Shown: positions 23,721 through 35,089 of the stretch, piece after piece
How positions within the stretch are numbered: the stretch's first letter is position 1
How the letters are laid out: each line of letters opens with the position of its first letter
NCBI RefSeq assembly: GCF_014898055.3
Contig: NW_023601212.1
Coordinates: 39,854,329-39,918,328 of the forward strand
Length of the DNA stretch: 64,000 bases
Direction of reading: 5' to 3'
Source of the DNA: Talpa occidentalis
Lineage: Eukaryota > Chordata > Mammalia > Eulipotyphla > Talpidae
The notes under the pieces: generated by a model
What the model was told of the DNA's origin: nothing
The model's input: only the letters and a program-made list of their open reading frames with translations
Database searches by the model: none
Position numbers and translations under genes: made by a program

Positions 23721-24122
23721 TTGTTCATGAAAGTTCCCTTAAATGCTTCCCCCGCGGCACTAGATCAAGGGTCTGAATTAGAGAAAATAAATAAAAAACT
23801 CAAAGACTTATGGCTGTCTGTATCCCTAAATAACATCAAAGAGGACTCAGCTGACAGCCCCATATTAATAAAACAATTGCCTGAACAAATAGGTCGTTTT
23901 TGCCTGGCTGGAGGCAAAATGAAAGATGCAAAACAAAAGGTAAAAGAAAAAATAGCCTGCAGTATTAGAAAAAGTGATCAGGATTATTGGGATAGTGAAA
24001 TTGTTTTTCAAAAGCCAAAAGTTAATTCTAGCGCCAATACTGACCTCTTTGCAGAGGCATCGGCTCCCAATTATGAGACCATTCCAAAATCCAGCCCAAA
24101 TTTCCAGCTCGAACTTGGCTAA
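23721..24122 (+). other. Unidentified 133-codon open frame inside ERV2
   Basis: The nominal start is TTG; the first ATG is at 23727 (FMKVPLN). It encodes a lysine- and serine-rich, apparently soluble protein (ELEKINKKLKDLWLS; FCLAGGKMKDAKQKVKEK). It is not recognisable as retroviral pol or env. An AATAAA-like site and an (aaac)n A-rich run follow at about 24138-24205. The short motif aaatgct(t/c)c occurs at both ends (near 23742 and 24206). It may be a 3' fragment of a cellular mRNA retrocopied into the provirus. I do not recognise the source gene. Confidence 0.4.
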
Positions 24123-24299
24123 AATTGTTGAGATAAAAATAAAAACTCAAAAACAAATAAGACATAATGTGTCATAATCTTAAATGAAACAAACAAACAA
24201 ACAAAAATGCTCCAATCTTTTCCTGTTAATTATTTGGGGAGGAGGCTAGGTTCCCCCTGGTGGAGTTTTGCCATTTGTTTCTTTAAAAATAAATAAATA

Positions 24300-25727
24300 G
24301 GAGCAACATGGCGACGAGGAGACGCTGCGAGTAAGATCTCCCATTAAAAAAAGTGAATAGGGAGGAAAAGCGGCAGGTCCCAGTGAGAACTGGGACACGG
24401 AAGATAAACGGGTGACGCCAGCGAACTGCCCGAAGAAGAAAGTGGCCATAAAAGAGGACCAGAAGGGAGGGAAGCGCAGAACCCTGCTCCCCTCCCCCGC
24501 CCACAGAGGCGGCACTCTCCGACCGGCGGAGAGGAGGAAAACAACAAACTAAAACGACCCACAAGAACAAACGACGCAGCAAGCGGGACTGGGAGTGGAA
24601 AGGAACTATTGCAGCCACCACACCCCGTGAACGGGAGCTGTGGAGAACCCCGCAGGATCCGCCGCGGAGGTGAGCAAACGGCTCCGGGCCGCCATTGAAG
24701 AGAGACCCCGCCCCCGGGGAGGAGACCAGCACCAGCACACAGCCCCGGGCTGCCCGGTAAGCTTGCGCAGAAAGGCGGCGCGCTGGAAAAACAGGCGCGG
24801 ATCGCGGTCAGGATTGCGCGGAACAGCGGCGCGCTGGAAAACCAAGTGCGGATGGGAATCGGGATCTCGCGCGGTAAAGCAGTGCAGTTGAAAAGCAAAC
24901 GCGGATCCAGATCGCAGCTGCCCAGGTCCCTGCGCCTGCGACCTAGGCTTGCGGGGAGACGCACGGAGGCCCTCACTGAGTGAGCAGGCCCAGGCGCCCA
25001 GGCACGGGAGCGGGATTCAAAAGGCGCCATTCCCGCGCCACTGAACTGGGCTACAGCCTGAGTCCTGGAACTGAGGGCTTTGGAACTGACACCCGGGGCA
25101 CGAAACTAGGGGCGTAGGTTCCCCACGACGGTGGGGCACAAGGCAGACACAGCACCCCAAAGCCGTTGAGGCTTACCCTACCATCCCCGCTCTATTCCCT
25201 GTCCCACGGGGTGGAAAATCAGCTCCCCAAGGGCTCCAGGAGAGATCTCTGGCGCCACCTAGCGACTTGAAACCAGCAGAGGCACCTAGAGGAGCCAGTG
25301 GCCAGCTGGGGAGTTAGCCCACACCGGGCCCCTTCCGACCAGTAGTCTGAGCCCACAGGGGGAGCGAGCACCCACAGCCGGGGCAGACCAGGCGCGCAGA
25401 AGAGTGTGCCTGAGTCCGGACGCACAGGGAGTGTGTCCCACATCACCATCTTAGAACAGGGACATTTCTTCAGTAAAGACTACATGCAGAAGGCTTCCTC
25501 AGGAGCCAGAGGTGAGCGGGGGAAGTTCGCCCACGCCAGACCCCCTCTGGCCTGCAGTCCAAGCCCAGAGGGGGAGCAGGAACCCACCGCCGGGGCAGAT
25601 CAGGCGCACAGGGGAGTGTGTCCCCACATCGGCATTTTAGAACAGGGACCTTTCTCCAGTAAAGACTGCTTGAAACTGACAGATGACTCCTGGAGGAACC
25701 AGAGGAGAGCAGAGAAGCTCACCCAAG
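24300..25727 (+). promoter_or_regulatory. L1_D 5' UTR (internal promoter region)
   Basis: CpG-rich leader. caacatggcgac at 24304-24315 is the position of a YY1-type site; L1_E has the better match caacatggcggc. Two related blocks of about 190 bp repeat before ORF1: ccagtggccagctgggg through cagtaaagact (about 25295-25485), then ccagaggtgagcgggggaag through cagtaaagact (about 25505-25672). A partial third leads into ORF1. These look like tandem promoter monomers. Confidence 0.75.
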
Positions 25728-26795
25728 ATGCCGGCCAGTCCCAGTAACACAGTGTCCCAACGCATACGGCAAATTAGAAGACAGACAGTAGGGAGGAGAA
25801 GAACCACACGCAACCTAGCAACTCCCCAGGGAAAAAGCACACCACAAAAAGGAAAGCAGCCCCCAGATTGCAACGACAGTAACTTGGAAGAACTTCTGAG
25901 CCTTCCAGAAAGAGAATTTAAAATTGCCGTGATTAAAAAACTGACAGAAGTCATAAAGGAAAACAATGATAAGGGAAAAATAATCAACGATCAGAAGAAT
26001 GCAATTGAGTCCCTAGAGAGGGAAAACAATGGTCAGAAGAATGAAATTGAGTCCCTAAAGAGGGAAGTAAAAGAAATGCAGGAGATCAAAGAATTAATGG
26101 AAGAACTAAAGAATTCTGGGAAAAGCAATGAAAGCAGAATAGATGAAATGGAAGAACGAATAAGTAATCTTGAAGACACAGAAATAAAAAGAACCAAAAC
26201 AGAAAAGGAAAGAGAAGTACGAAGGAAAAAGAACGAAGAAAGACTTCGGGAACTATCTGACTCCATGAGGAAAGGAAATATAAGAGTTATAGGAATACCA
26301 GAAGGAGAGGAGAGAGATGTAGGAACAGAGAAAATATTCAAAGAGATAATTGAAGAGCACTTCCCAAATGTGAAGAAGGAGCTGAAAATTGATATACAAG
26401 AAGCAAGAAGAACACCAAACTTCCACGACGAAAGGAAAAATACAGCAAGACACATAATAGTAAAGCTCCCAAGAATCCAGGAAAAGGAAAAAATAATGAA
26501 GCTGGCAAGAGGGAAGAAACAGATAACAGTCAAAGGAAAGCCAATCAGGCTGACATCAGACTTCTCCGAAGAAACACTACGGGCAAGGAGAGAATGGAGG
26601 GACATAGTCAACAGACTCCAAGAAAACAGATGCCAACCAAGAATTCTCTATTCCGCAAAGCTCTCCTTTCTCTTTGAAGAAAGAATATGGACCTTCCCAG
26701 ACAAACAGAAACTCCGGAATTTCATTGCAACTAAACCCCCACTCCAAAAAATACTACAAGGAGTCCTAAAGCCAGAACCTCAGAGGGACGAATAA
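25728..26795 (+). CDS. L1_D ORF1 protein (RNA-binding chaperone)
   Basis: 355 codons without interruption. L1 ORF1p coats L1 RNA as a trimer. I chose the ATG at 25728 (MPASPSN) because L1_E starts at the matching position (53744). An in-frame ATG at 25683 lies in the 5' UTR repeat. Residues about 50-155 form a long heptad-rich coiled coil containing an internal near-duplication (ESL(E/K)RE-NNGQKNEIESLKRE). The RRM-like domain follows (GNIRVIGIPEGEE; about 180-270), then the C-terminal domain (ARHIIVKLPRIQ; ITVKGKPIRLTSDFS; RARREWRDI). The stop at 26793-26795 is 74 bases before ORF2. It looks translatable, though the partner ORF2 is broken. Confidence 0.88.
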   Translation: MPASPSNTVSQRIRQIRRQTVGRRRTTRNLATPQGKSTPQKGKQPPDCNDSNLEELLSLPEREFKIAVIKKLTEVIKENNDKGKIINDQKNAIESLERENNGQKNEIESLKREVKEMQEIKELMEELKNSGKSNESRIDEMEERISNLEDTEIKRTKTEKEREVRRKKNEERLRELSDSMRKGNIRVIGIPEGEERDVGTEKIFKEIIEEHFPNVKKELKIDIQEARRTPNFHDERKNTARHIIVKLPRIQEKEKIMKLARGKKQITVKGKPIRLTSDFSEETLRARREWRDIVNRLQENRCQPRILYSAKLSFLFEERIWTFPDKQKLRNFIATKPPLQKILQGVLKPEPQRDE

Positions 26796-26869
26796 CAATG
26801 AAAGAAGGCCAAAAAAAAAAAAAGTTATTAAAAGAATAAATAAATAAAATCAAAGGAAAGACAAACACA

Positions 26870-29800
26870 ATGGCAAATACAGATGCTAACATATCAATAT
26901 TAACTCTAAATGTAAATGGACTAAACTCTTCAATAAAAAGACACAGAGTTGCAGCCTGGATTAAGAAACAAAACCCAACCTTTTGCTGTCTCCAGGAAAC
27001 ACATTTAGCTACAAAAGATAAAAATAGGCTCAAAGTTAAAGGATGGAAAACAAGCCTACAAGCAAATGGACCAAAAAAGAAAGCAGGAACAGCTATACTT
27101 ATATCAGATAAAACAGATTTCAAACTCAAAAAGATAAAAAGAGACCCCAATAGTCACTACATTATGATCAAGGGGACAATAGTTCAAGAAGAAATAACAC
27201 TCATTAACATATACTCACCAAACGAAGGAGCACCAAAATATATCAGACAACTGTTATCCTCTCTGAAAACAGACATCAGAGAAAACACATACATAGTGGG
27301 AGACTTCAACACACCACTATCAACAATGGATAGATCAACAAGACAAAAAATAAGTAAAGAAACCAAAGCTCTAAATAAGGACCTAGAGCAATTGGGCTTA
27401 ACAGACATCTATAGAACACTAAACCCCCAAAAAACGGAGTACACATTTTTCTCAAGCGCACACGGAACATTCTCCAGGATCGATCACATACTGGGGCACA
27501 AGACAAACATCAACAGATACACCAAGATTGAAATCATATCAACCATCTTTTCTGACCATGAAGGCATCAAACTAGAAATAAACCATAAAAAGAAGGCAAG
27601 GAACTTTCCTACCTCATGGAGATTAAAAACCACACTACTGGAAGACCACTGGACTAATGAGGAGATCAAAGAAGAAATTAAAAAATTCTTTGAATTGAAC
27701 GACAAGGAGGACACCAATATCCTAAATGTATGGGACGCAGCAAAAGCAGTAATAAGAGGAAAATATATAGCAATAGAAGCTCACATCAAGAAACAAGAAA
27801 GAACTCAAAGAAACAACCTAATCTCAAGCTCAAAGATCTAGAAAAAGAACAACAAAAAACCCCAAAACCAGTAGAAGAAAAGAAATAATAAAAACAAAGC
27901 AGAAATAAATGAAATTGAAACTAAAAAACAATCCAAAAGATCAATGAAACCAAGAGCTGGGTCTTTGAAAAAATCAATAAAATAGACAAACCCCTAGCCA
28001 GGCTCACAAAGGAAAAAAGGGAGAAAGCACAAATAAACAGGATCATCAATGAAAGAGGAGAAATCACAACGGACACAGCAGAAATCAAAAGAATAATCAG
28101 TAACTACTATGAACAGTTATATGGAAACAAGTTTAACAATCTAGAGGAGATGGACAAATTCCTACAACTCTACAATCACCCAAAGCTAGATAAAGAAGAA
28201 ATAGAACACCTAAACAGACCAATTACAAGCAGCGAAATTGAAATGGTAATCAAAAACCTCCCCAAAAACAAAAGCCCGGCACCTGATGGATTTACAAATG
28301 AATTCTACCAAACATTCAGAGACGAATTAGTGCCTATCCTTCACAAACTCTTCCAAAAAATTGAGAAGGAAGGGACAATACCAAACACGTTCTATGAAGC
28401 CAACATTACACTAATACCAAAACCAAACAAGGACAACACAAAAAAGGAAAACTACAGGCCAATCTCCCTAATGAACACTGATGCAAAAATCCTCAATAAA
28501 ATTTTAGCTATCAGAATCCAACAATGCATCCATAAGATAATTCACCACGACCAAGTAGGATTCATTCCAGGGACACAAGGATGGTTTAACATCCGAAAAT
28601 CAATCAACGTTATCCAACACATCAACAAAAAGAAATATAAAAACCATATGATAATATCAATAGATGCTGAGAAAGCTTTTGACAAAGTGCAACACCCATT
28701 TATGATAAAAGCCCTTGAAATTCTTGGGATACAGGGAACATACCTCAACATCATAAAGGCCATCTATGACAAGCCAACAGCCAGTATCATCCTTAATGGT
28801 GAAAAGCTGAAAGCAATTCCATTAAGATCTGGAACAAGACAAGGATGTCCACACTCACCAATGTTTTTTAATATAATACTGGAAGTCCTAGCCAGAGCAA
28901 TAAGACAAGAGAAAGACATCCAAGGAATCCAAATAGGAAAAGAAGAAGTCAAACTATCACTATTTGCAGATGATATGATAATATACATAGAGAACCCCAA
29001 AAAGTCCACAGAAAAACTAATTCAACTCATCAATCAGTTCAGTAAAGTGGCAGGATACAAAATCAACACGCAAAAGTCAGTAGCCTTCCTATACACAAAC
29101 AATAAATCTGAAGAAGAAGAAATCAAAAAAACCATCCCTTTTTTTATTGAAACAAAAAAAATCAAATATTTGGGAATAAATCTAACAAAAGAGGTTGAGG
29201 ACCTATACAAAGAAAACTATAAAACACTGTAAAAGAAATAGAAGAAGACACAAAGAAATGGAAAGACATCCCCTGCTCATGGATTGGAAGAATAAACATT
29301 ATTAAAATGGCCATCCTTCCAAACGCAATATACAGATTCAATGCTATTCCAATCAAAATTTCAATGTCATTCTTCAAAGAAATAGAACAATTATTGATGA
29401 AATTCATATGGAATCACCAAAAACCCCGAATAGCCAAAGCTCTCCTGAAAAAAAAAGAAGAGAATTGAGGCATCACACTCCCAGACTTCAAACTCTACTA
29501 CAAAGCCATAATCATCAAAACTGCATGGTATTGGAACAAGAACAGACATACAGACCAATGGAATCGAATAGAAAATCCAGAAATAAACCCACAGATTTAT
29601 GGTCAACTAATCTTCGACAAAGGAGCAAAGACTATGCATTGGAGCAAAGAAAGTTTGTTCAATAAATGGTGCTGGGAAAACTGGGCCGCTACATGCAAAA
29701 GAATGAAGCTTGACCACTACCTCACACCATACACAAAAATCAACTCAAAATGGATTAAAGAACTAGACATAAGACCTGAAACCATAAAATATATAGAAGG

Positions 29801-30692
29801 AAATATAGGCGAAACACTATGTGATTTGCACATCAAAGACATCTTTACAGACACATCACCCAAAGCAGCGATAGTGAAGGCGAAGATAAACAGCTGGGAC
29901 TACATCAAATTAAAGAGCTTCTGCACAGCAAAAGAGACAATAACAAAAACAAAGAGAAACCCCACCAACTGGGAGAACATTTTTGCACCCAACACTAATG
30001 ATAAAGGACTGATCACAAAAATCTGCAAAGAGCTGATGAGACTTAACAACAACAAAGAAAAGAATCCAGTCAAAAAATGGGCAGAAGAGCTAAAAAGAAA
30101 CTTCTCTGAAGAGGAAATGCAAATGGCCAACAGGCATATGAAAAAATGTTCAACATCACTTGTCATCAGGGAAATGGAAATCAAAACTACCATGAGATAC
30201 CATCTTACACCAGTGAGAATGGCACTTATTAAAAAAACTAGCAACAACAAATGTTGGCGAGGGTGTGGAGAAAAAGGAACTCTTCTGCACTGTTGGTGGG
30301 AGTGCAAACTGGTCCAACCACTGTGGATAGCTGTGTGGAGATTTCTGGACCTACTAAACATAGAACTTCCATATGATCCAGCAATTCCACTCCTAGGTAT
30401 TTACCCAAAGCACACAGAAACATCAACTCCAAAGAACACCTGCACCCCTATGTTTATAGCAGCACTGTTTACAATAGCTAAGCTTTGGAAACAACCCAAA
30501 TGCCCAAAAATAGATGACTGGATCAAGAAAATGTGGTACATATATACCATGGAATATTACTCAGCATTCAAAAAAGATAAACACATGCAATTTGCAGCAA
30601 CATGGATGGCACTGGAAGGGATCATGCTCAGCGAAATAAGCCAAAAAGAAAAAGAAAAATACCGGATGGTCTCACTCATAGCAGGAATCTAG
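26870..30692 (+). pseudogene. L1_D ORF2, endonuclease-RT, two frameshifts
   Basis: The ATG at 26870 starts MANTDANISILTLNVNGLNS. The endonuclease domain carries NVNGL, QETHL, GDFNTPLS and SDHEGIK motifs. A one-base deletion near 27830 (A-run before gctcaaagatc) breaks the frame after 323 codons. The frame resumes, covering RT with [12 protein letters not shown] (28963-28998). A second one-base deletion near 29230 and a Trp/Gly-to-stop TGA near 29466 break it again. From 29634 it is open to the normal stop at 30690-30692 and includes the Cys-rich [18 protein letters not shown]. Full length would be about 1,274 residues. Confidence 0.93.
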
Positions 30693-30902
30693 AAAACTTA
30701 AATAAGGGACCAGGAAAACGAATAACTATAAGAAAGTGAAAATCAAAATCAACAAAAAACTACGAACCAGAGACACTTTTAGGGGGGCGGGGGTGGGAGG
30801 GGAGGGACTGGGGTCAGAATGGGGGGGCTGCAATTGTATGGGGAATATAAAAATAAAATTTATTATTAAAAAAAATAAATAAAATAAATAAATAAATAAA
30901 TA

Positions 30903-33792
30903 AGGCATTTATAAATAATAGTATTCAAAGTTCATTCACAATTGTTAAGGTGATAAAAAAATGGTTAAATATGAGTGTATGAGACTATATGACTATAATA
31001 TGAATAAAAGGTTTTTATTAAAATAGTATAAACCCACTGCAGTGGGCTGGTGGGGGCTGCCCTTGATCTCAACAAGCAGCTGCCTGGACTTTTTCTCCAG
31101 TGTTGGGATCACTGACAGGTCTCTACTACCTTCCTGCTGTGGGGGACTAAACTTTTCTATTATCCACCTTAAATAACTATTTTGGTTCATTCTACAAAAA
31201 AGTTCCATTTCCCTGTGTTTCTCTCATTTTAAAGTCTAAATTGTCTTAGGCAAAAACTGCTGAGTTACTTTTGACCTGTTAATAAGCTATACAAAATGCT
31301 TATTGGTTGAATAAAAACTTTTAATTTTACTTACTGGACCTGTAAAACATTAAGTTTCTTGTTAAAACAAACTAACCTGGTAAAACATAAAGTGATAATA
31401 TAAACATTTTTGAGCTAAATTCTAAACCTCAAATTTTACAGGCAGACTATAAAAATTTACCTCTTCTCCTGTTCTCAAGATAACAGTGTTCTTTTATGTT
31501 TTAAAATATGACCGTTCCCAGTGACATAATGTGTTAACAACCTAAAGCCAAAGAATCATTTCTTTAAAAAGTAAACTCCAAAAATATTTTCTTATCAAAA
31601 AAGTTAGTAAAAACTGGGCCTCCCCGGTGGCGCAGCGGTTGAGCGCTGGGTTGAGAAGCTGCCCGCAGCCTCTGTAGCGCAGGCTCGATCCCCGGCTGCT
31701 CCCCGGCCACCGGAGGAGGGTCCCACATGGCGCGCAGACCTCTCCTGCCGCCCGCTGCTCCCCTCAGCAGTGTACTTCGGTCCTTCTGCCTGCTCTGCTC
31801 CCCGCTCTGGCTCTGGTGAATTCTCTCACCCTCCCGCGCTTCTGACTGTACCCAGTGCATGTATAAACAAAAAAACAAACAAATAAATAAAAAAAAAACA
31901 TGCCTCTATAAAAAAAAAAAATCTTAAAAAAAAAAAAAAAAAGTTAGTAAAAACTGCCGTGACTGCTGTGGTCTCGAGCCCAAGGTCTTTGGTAATAATT
32001 AAGATTAGACACTTATTCTGTGTACAGATTTTAGCTGTTAACTCATTAAAAACCTCAGTATCTTCACACATATTGATAAAATAACTATGTTTCAAAATAT
32101 ATGCACATGGCCAAAATTTTAAATGTATATCAAGAGATCTCTGTTTCTGTTTGTCTTTCTTTGTGTTTGTTTTGTTTTTTACCTCCGGAGGACTAATTAT
32201 AGACGGCGCCTTTATAAATTATCATAAAACAAATCTTGACATCTTGATCAAACAATTTTTTAATAAACAAAAACTAGTTTAAATTTTATAATATAATTCA
32301 AAGCCTTAAAGTTATGTTAAGTATTAATACTTTGTTTAAATGTGTTTATTTCAAAAGAAATTTCTGGTATAAAAGGTACTTTTGTCTTTCCTACTGAGTC
32401 ACATGTATGTGAAAAATGTACATAGTATCTATATGATGCTCTGATTTTTTTTTTGTTTTTATTGATTTGCCTAATTGCTTCTTTATTAGCCAGCCTAGAA
32501 AAACCTAGGTATGTGCCATTATGTTATTAACAGCCATGCAAAATGGAATTCCAGTCATAACAGAAACTAAAGCTACAACTAAACTTTCAGGTTTACTTTT
32601 TGCACCTATTTGTAAAAGCTAAAAATTCTAATGTCATATTACCTTGTGTGTTCACATGTAAGTCATCTAGTTCAAAGAGATGACAGTATTATAATATATT
32701 ATAATGCCTTACTGCTAATGAAAGATGTGACAATCCTAAATCGATGTAATGTGAAATGTGTGTTTACAAAGAAAAACATGTATTAAAAATAGATATTTTA
32801 ATGGTCTTAAAAGTAAAGTGATAAGTGTTAAAACAAATATTAAAAGGTCTAAAAGAATTAAAAGTAACAAAGCTAAGTAAAGTGTTGAACATCTGAAAAA
32901 GGAATTTTAGGAAAACAAATTTTGTATACTCAAATGATTTATATTATTTTAGTGTTTTGGGAACACATTAGCTGAAATAATTTTTGGTTAATAGTAACTG
33001 AGTTATAATCTAATGGGTTGTTTCAAAACATGTACTTATACACTAGCATTGGGTATAATCTTGGCCCTTGTCTAGGTTAATGATGTTGGGTACATAATGT
33101 CTTTTAGTGTCTGAAGAACTAAGGTTTTTGAGATGACAATTAAAGGTTATGATTTGATTGTCAATATTATACTTAGGGCTAGAATTTTTATAGAGATTAA
33201 ATATGGTTGTTTTTGCTGTTTTCTAGTATTTATGACACAGCTTCCTAAAAATCTAAATTAAAGTAAAATTTGGTAGCCTGTCATTTAATCAATTAAAGGA
33301 AATTTTGTGGAACCTCAGCAGAGCTTTAGAGACACTCCACAAACTTTCTCCCTTTCCTCCTGGGAAGGACATTAGATAAATTTATCCTATCTGGTTTACC
33401 TGGTAAAGTTACACTACAAGGGAATCACTGTCACTTGGGACAATGGTAAAACTCTAATATGTACAAAAATGTTAACATTGGTTTTCTTAAACAAAATCTT
33501 TCAATACCTGATATGTATGTAAATTGTCAATGATTATTGTTGCCTTGCAATATTATATACTTCAATGGTTTAATGTCTGCAGGACCTTTTTCTACACAAA
33601 ATAACAAACAAACAAAAAAAAAGCCTCAATTGATTCAAAATGATAAACTTTTGAGAGTAAAGGACTGTATAAATTGTTGGAAATACGCCTGATTTTTACT
33701 GTTTTGTTTGTCATAACATTGAAAATGTTTTTACATTTTGCCTTGATTCAACAAAGTTTTCTTGTTTTGACTGACCAGATTCTACAGCAATG

Positions 33793-33793
<1 letters not shown>
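30903..33793 (+). other. ERV2 AT-rich post-pol region, noncoding
   Basis: Nearly 2.9 kb (2.6 kb without the SINE) with no frame above about 90 codons and strong A/T bias. From about 32140, and clearly from about 33130, it is homologous to the post-pol regions of ERV3a (40330-41170) and ERV3c (60170-61000 on minus). Shared blocks include ggttatgatttgattgtcaa, tttggtagcctgtcattt, and ctccctttcctcctgggaag. It may include an untranslated intron or RNA-transport element. The function is not known from sequence. Confidence 0.65.
31617..31936 (+). mobile_element. tRNA-derived SINE inside ERV2
   Basis: Full-length sense copy with box A tggcgcagcgg and a box B-like ggctcgatccc. It has a compound tail with internal aaaaacatgcct, as in the copy at 8879. 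A perfect 20-bp duplication, aaaaaagttagtaaaaactg, flanks it at 31597-31616 and 31937-31956. Confidence 0.96.

Positions 33794-33826
<33 letters not shown>
33794..33826. repeat. (TA)n microsatellite
   Basis: About 15 uninterrupted TA units directly upstream of the polypyrimidine tract of the ERV2 splice acceptor. Confidence 0.95.
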
Positions 33827-33827
<1 letters not shown>

Positions 33828-33843
33828 TTTTCTCTTTTTCTAG
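33826..33843 (+). promoter_or_regulatory. ERV2 predicted env splice acceptor
   Basis: A T-rich tract, ttttttttctctttttctag, leads into cagagctaac. The corresponding tttttttttccag/caaagctaac is found in ERV3a (41162-41173) and in ERV3c on minus (about 60168-60185). Conservation of both tract and exon start across two ERV families supports a real 3' splice site. Confidence 0.65.
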
Positions 33844-33879
33844 CAGAGCTAACCTTTTGTTGGCTTTGAGTACAATTCT

Positions 33880-35089
33880 TCCAGGGAGTTGACATAGAGC
33901 TAAACTAAAATGTGGAGAAACTGCTGCTTTGTTCGTAGGGTTCCAGAGACCTCTGAAAATGATGAGAAAGCTTGCCTCCATTGGCAGGACTGAATAACCC
34001 GGTTCCCTGGACAGAAAGCTCTGTCATAAAGCCTGAACTTTTTTGTCTCTTTGCTGCCTTTAATGATGTACATTTCAAACAACCTGGACAGGACACCGCT
34101 AAGATCCCAGTGCGTGCCTGCTTTGGATACCCCTTCGCTCTACTTCTGGGAAATGCCTCAGCTACACGCATTCAATTGCGTGGAACTTCTTACTCTGTAC
34201 ATTGTTCTGGCTGTGCTATTACTAATTGTATTACCCCTCTCTTGCTCGTATATATCCTGTGGTGGTCTTACTTAAAAGACCCCCCTATGTTATGTTACCT
34301 GTTGATTTACATGATATGCCTTGGTATGATAATACTGCCATGCAAGTTTTAGATGAAGTACATGCTCTTCTTTGTCCTAAACGTTTTATTGTTACCCTTA
34401 TTCTAGGCATTGCTGCCTTGATTTCCTTAGTTACCTCCTTGGCTGCTTCCTCTGTTGCTTTAGTTCAGGAAGCTAAGACAGCTACTTTTGTAAATGACCT
34501 TACCAAAAACATGTCCATGGCGCTGTCTACACAGCGGGACATTGACTATAAGTTAGAAAGAAAGTTAAATGCTCTGGAAGAAATTGTTATTGCTATTAGC
34601 AATGAGGTTCAACTTCTCAAACAACAACTGTCTACTCGTTGCCACGTTCAGTTTCGTTTCATTTGTGTTACACCTTTACGTTATAATCCTTCCCTGCATT
34701 GGAATCTTACTAAACACCACCTATTGGGCATCTGGCATGACAATGACCTTTCTCATGACCTCTTGTCCCTTCAATCTGAAATCTCTGCTGTCAGTAAATC
34801 TCATCTGGATACTTCAGTCTCTTCCTTTGCCCATTCTCTGGCTTCCACTCTCCAATCTTTAACTCCTGCTCACTGGTATCATCTTCTCCTCTCCTTCGCT
34901 GTTCTTTCCCTATTCGTCCTGCTCCTTTGTTTGTTTGTTCCCCTCTGTGTCCGCTCACTTCACAGGTCCATCTACCGCATCTGGTGTGACATGTATGCTT
35001 ACCAACTTCATTCTAAAAACAAAAGGGGACCTGCTGCACCTCCCCCTGCAGTGACCCTCAGGGCTAATGGCTGTTGCCATGGTCCCTGA
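33880..35089 (+). pseudogene. ERV2 env remnant (leader end, SU end, TM)
   Basis: A short leader-like stretch (agggttccagagacctctg to attggcaggact) is homologous to the ERV3 post-pol frame. Most of SU is missing. A C-terminal SU motif, CSGCAITNCIT, lies in one frame (33972-34352). The TM subunit is open in another frame from about 34226 to 35089: basic site CPKR, a hydrophobic fusion-peptide-like segment, heptad repeat (KLNALEEIVIAISNEVQLL), a CX7C loop, a membrane anchor (LLLSFAVLSLFVLLLCLFV) and a cytoplasmic tail. The frame crosses the polypurine tract and ends 58 bases inside the 3' LTR. It resembles betaretroviral env. It is deleted and frameshifted. Confidence 0.85.

Larger units (their letters stand above)
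24300..30902 (+). mobile_element. L1_D: nearly full-length LINE-1 inside ERV2
   Basis: About 6.6 kb. It has a CpG-rich ~1.4-kb 5' UTR starting gagcaacatggcgacgagg, intact ORF1, ORF2 with two single-base deletions, a G-rich 3' UTR and an (aaat)n tail. The duplication is probably aaaataaataaata (24286-24299 and the end of the tail), but it is ambiguous because the tail has the same composition. By eye it is close to L1_E, L1_G and L1_1, so the family was recently active. Confidence 0.95.

Noticed and set aside
24344..25030. 228-codon minus-strand frame in L1_D 5' UTR
   Set aside because: GC-rich antisense frame, disrupted in L1_E. It could relate to L1 antisense transcription but there is no support for a protein.
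33674..33892. Frame spanning the (TA)n tract
   Set aside because: Repetitive YIYIYI translation of a microsatellite.
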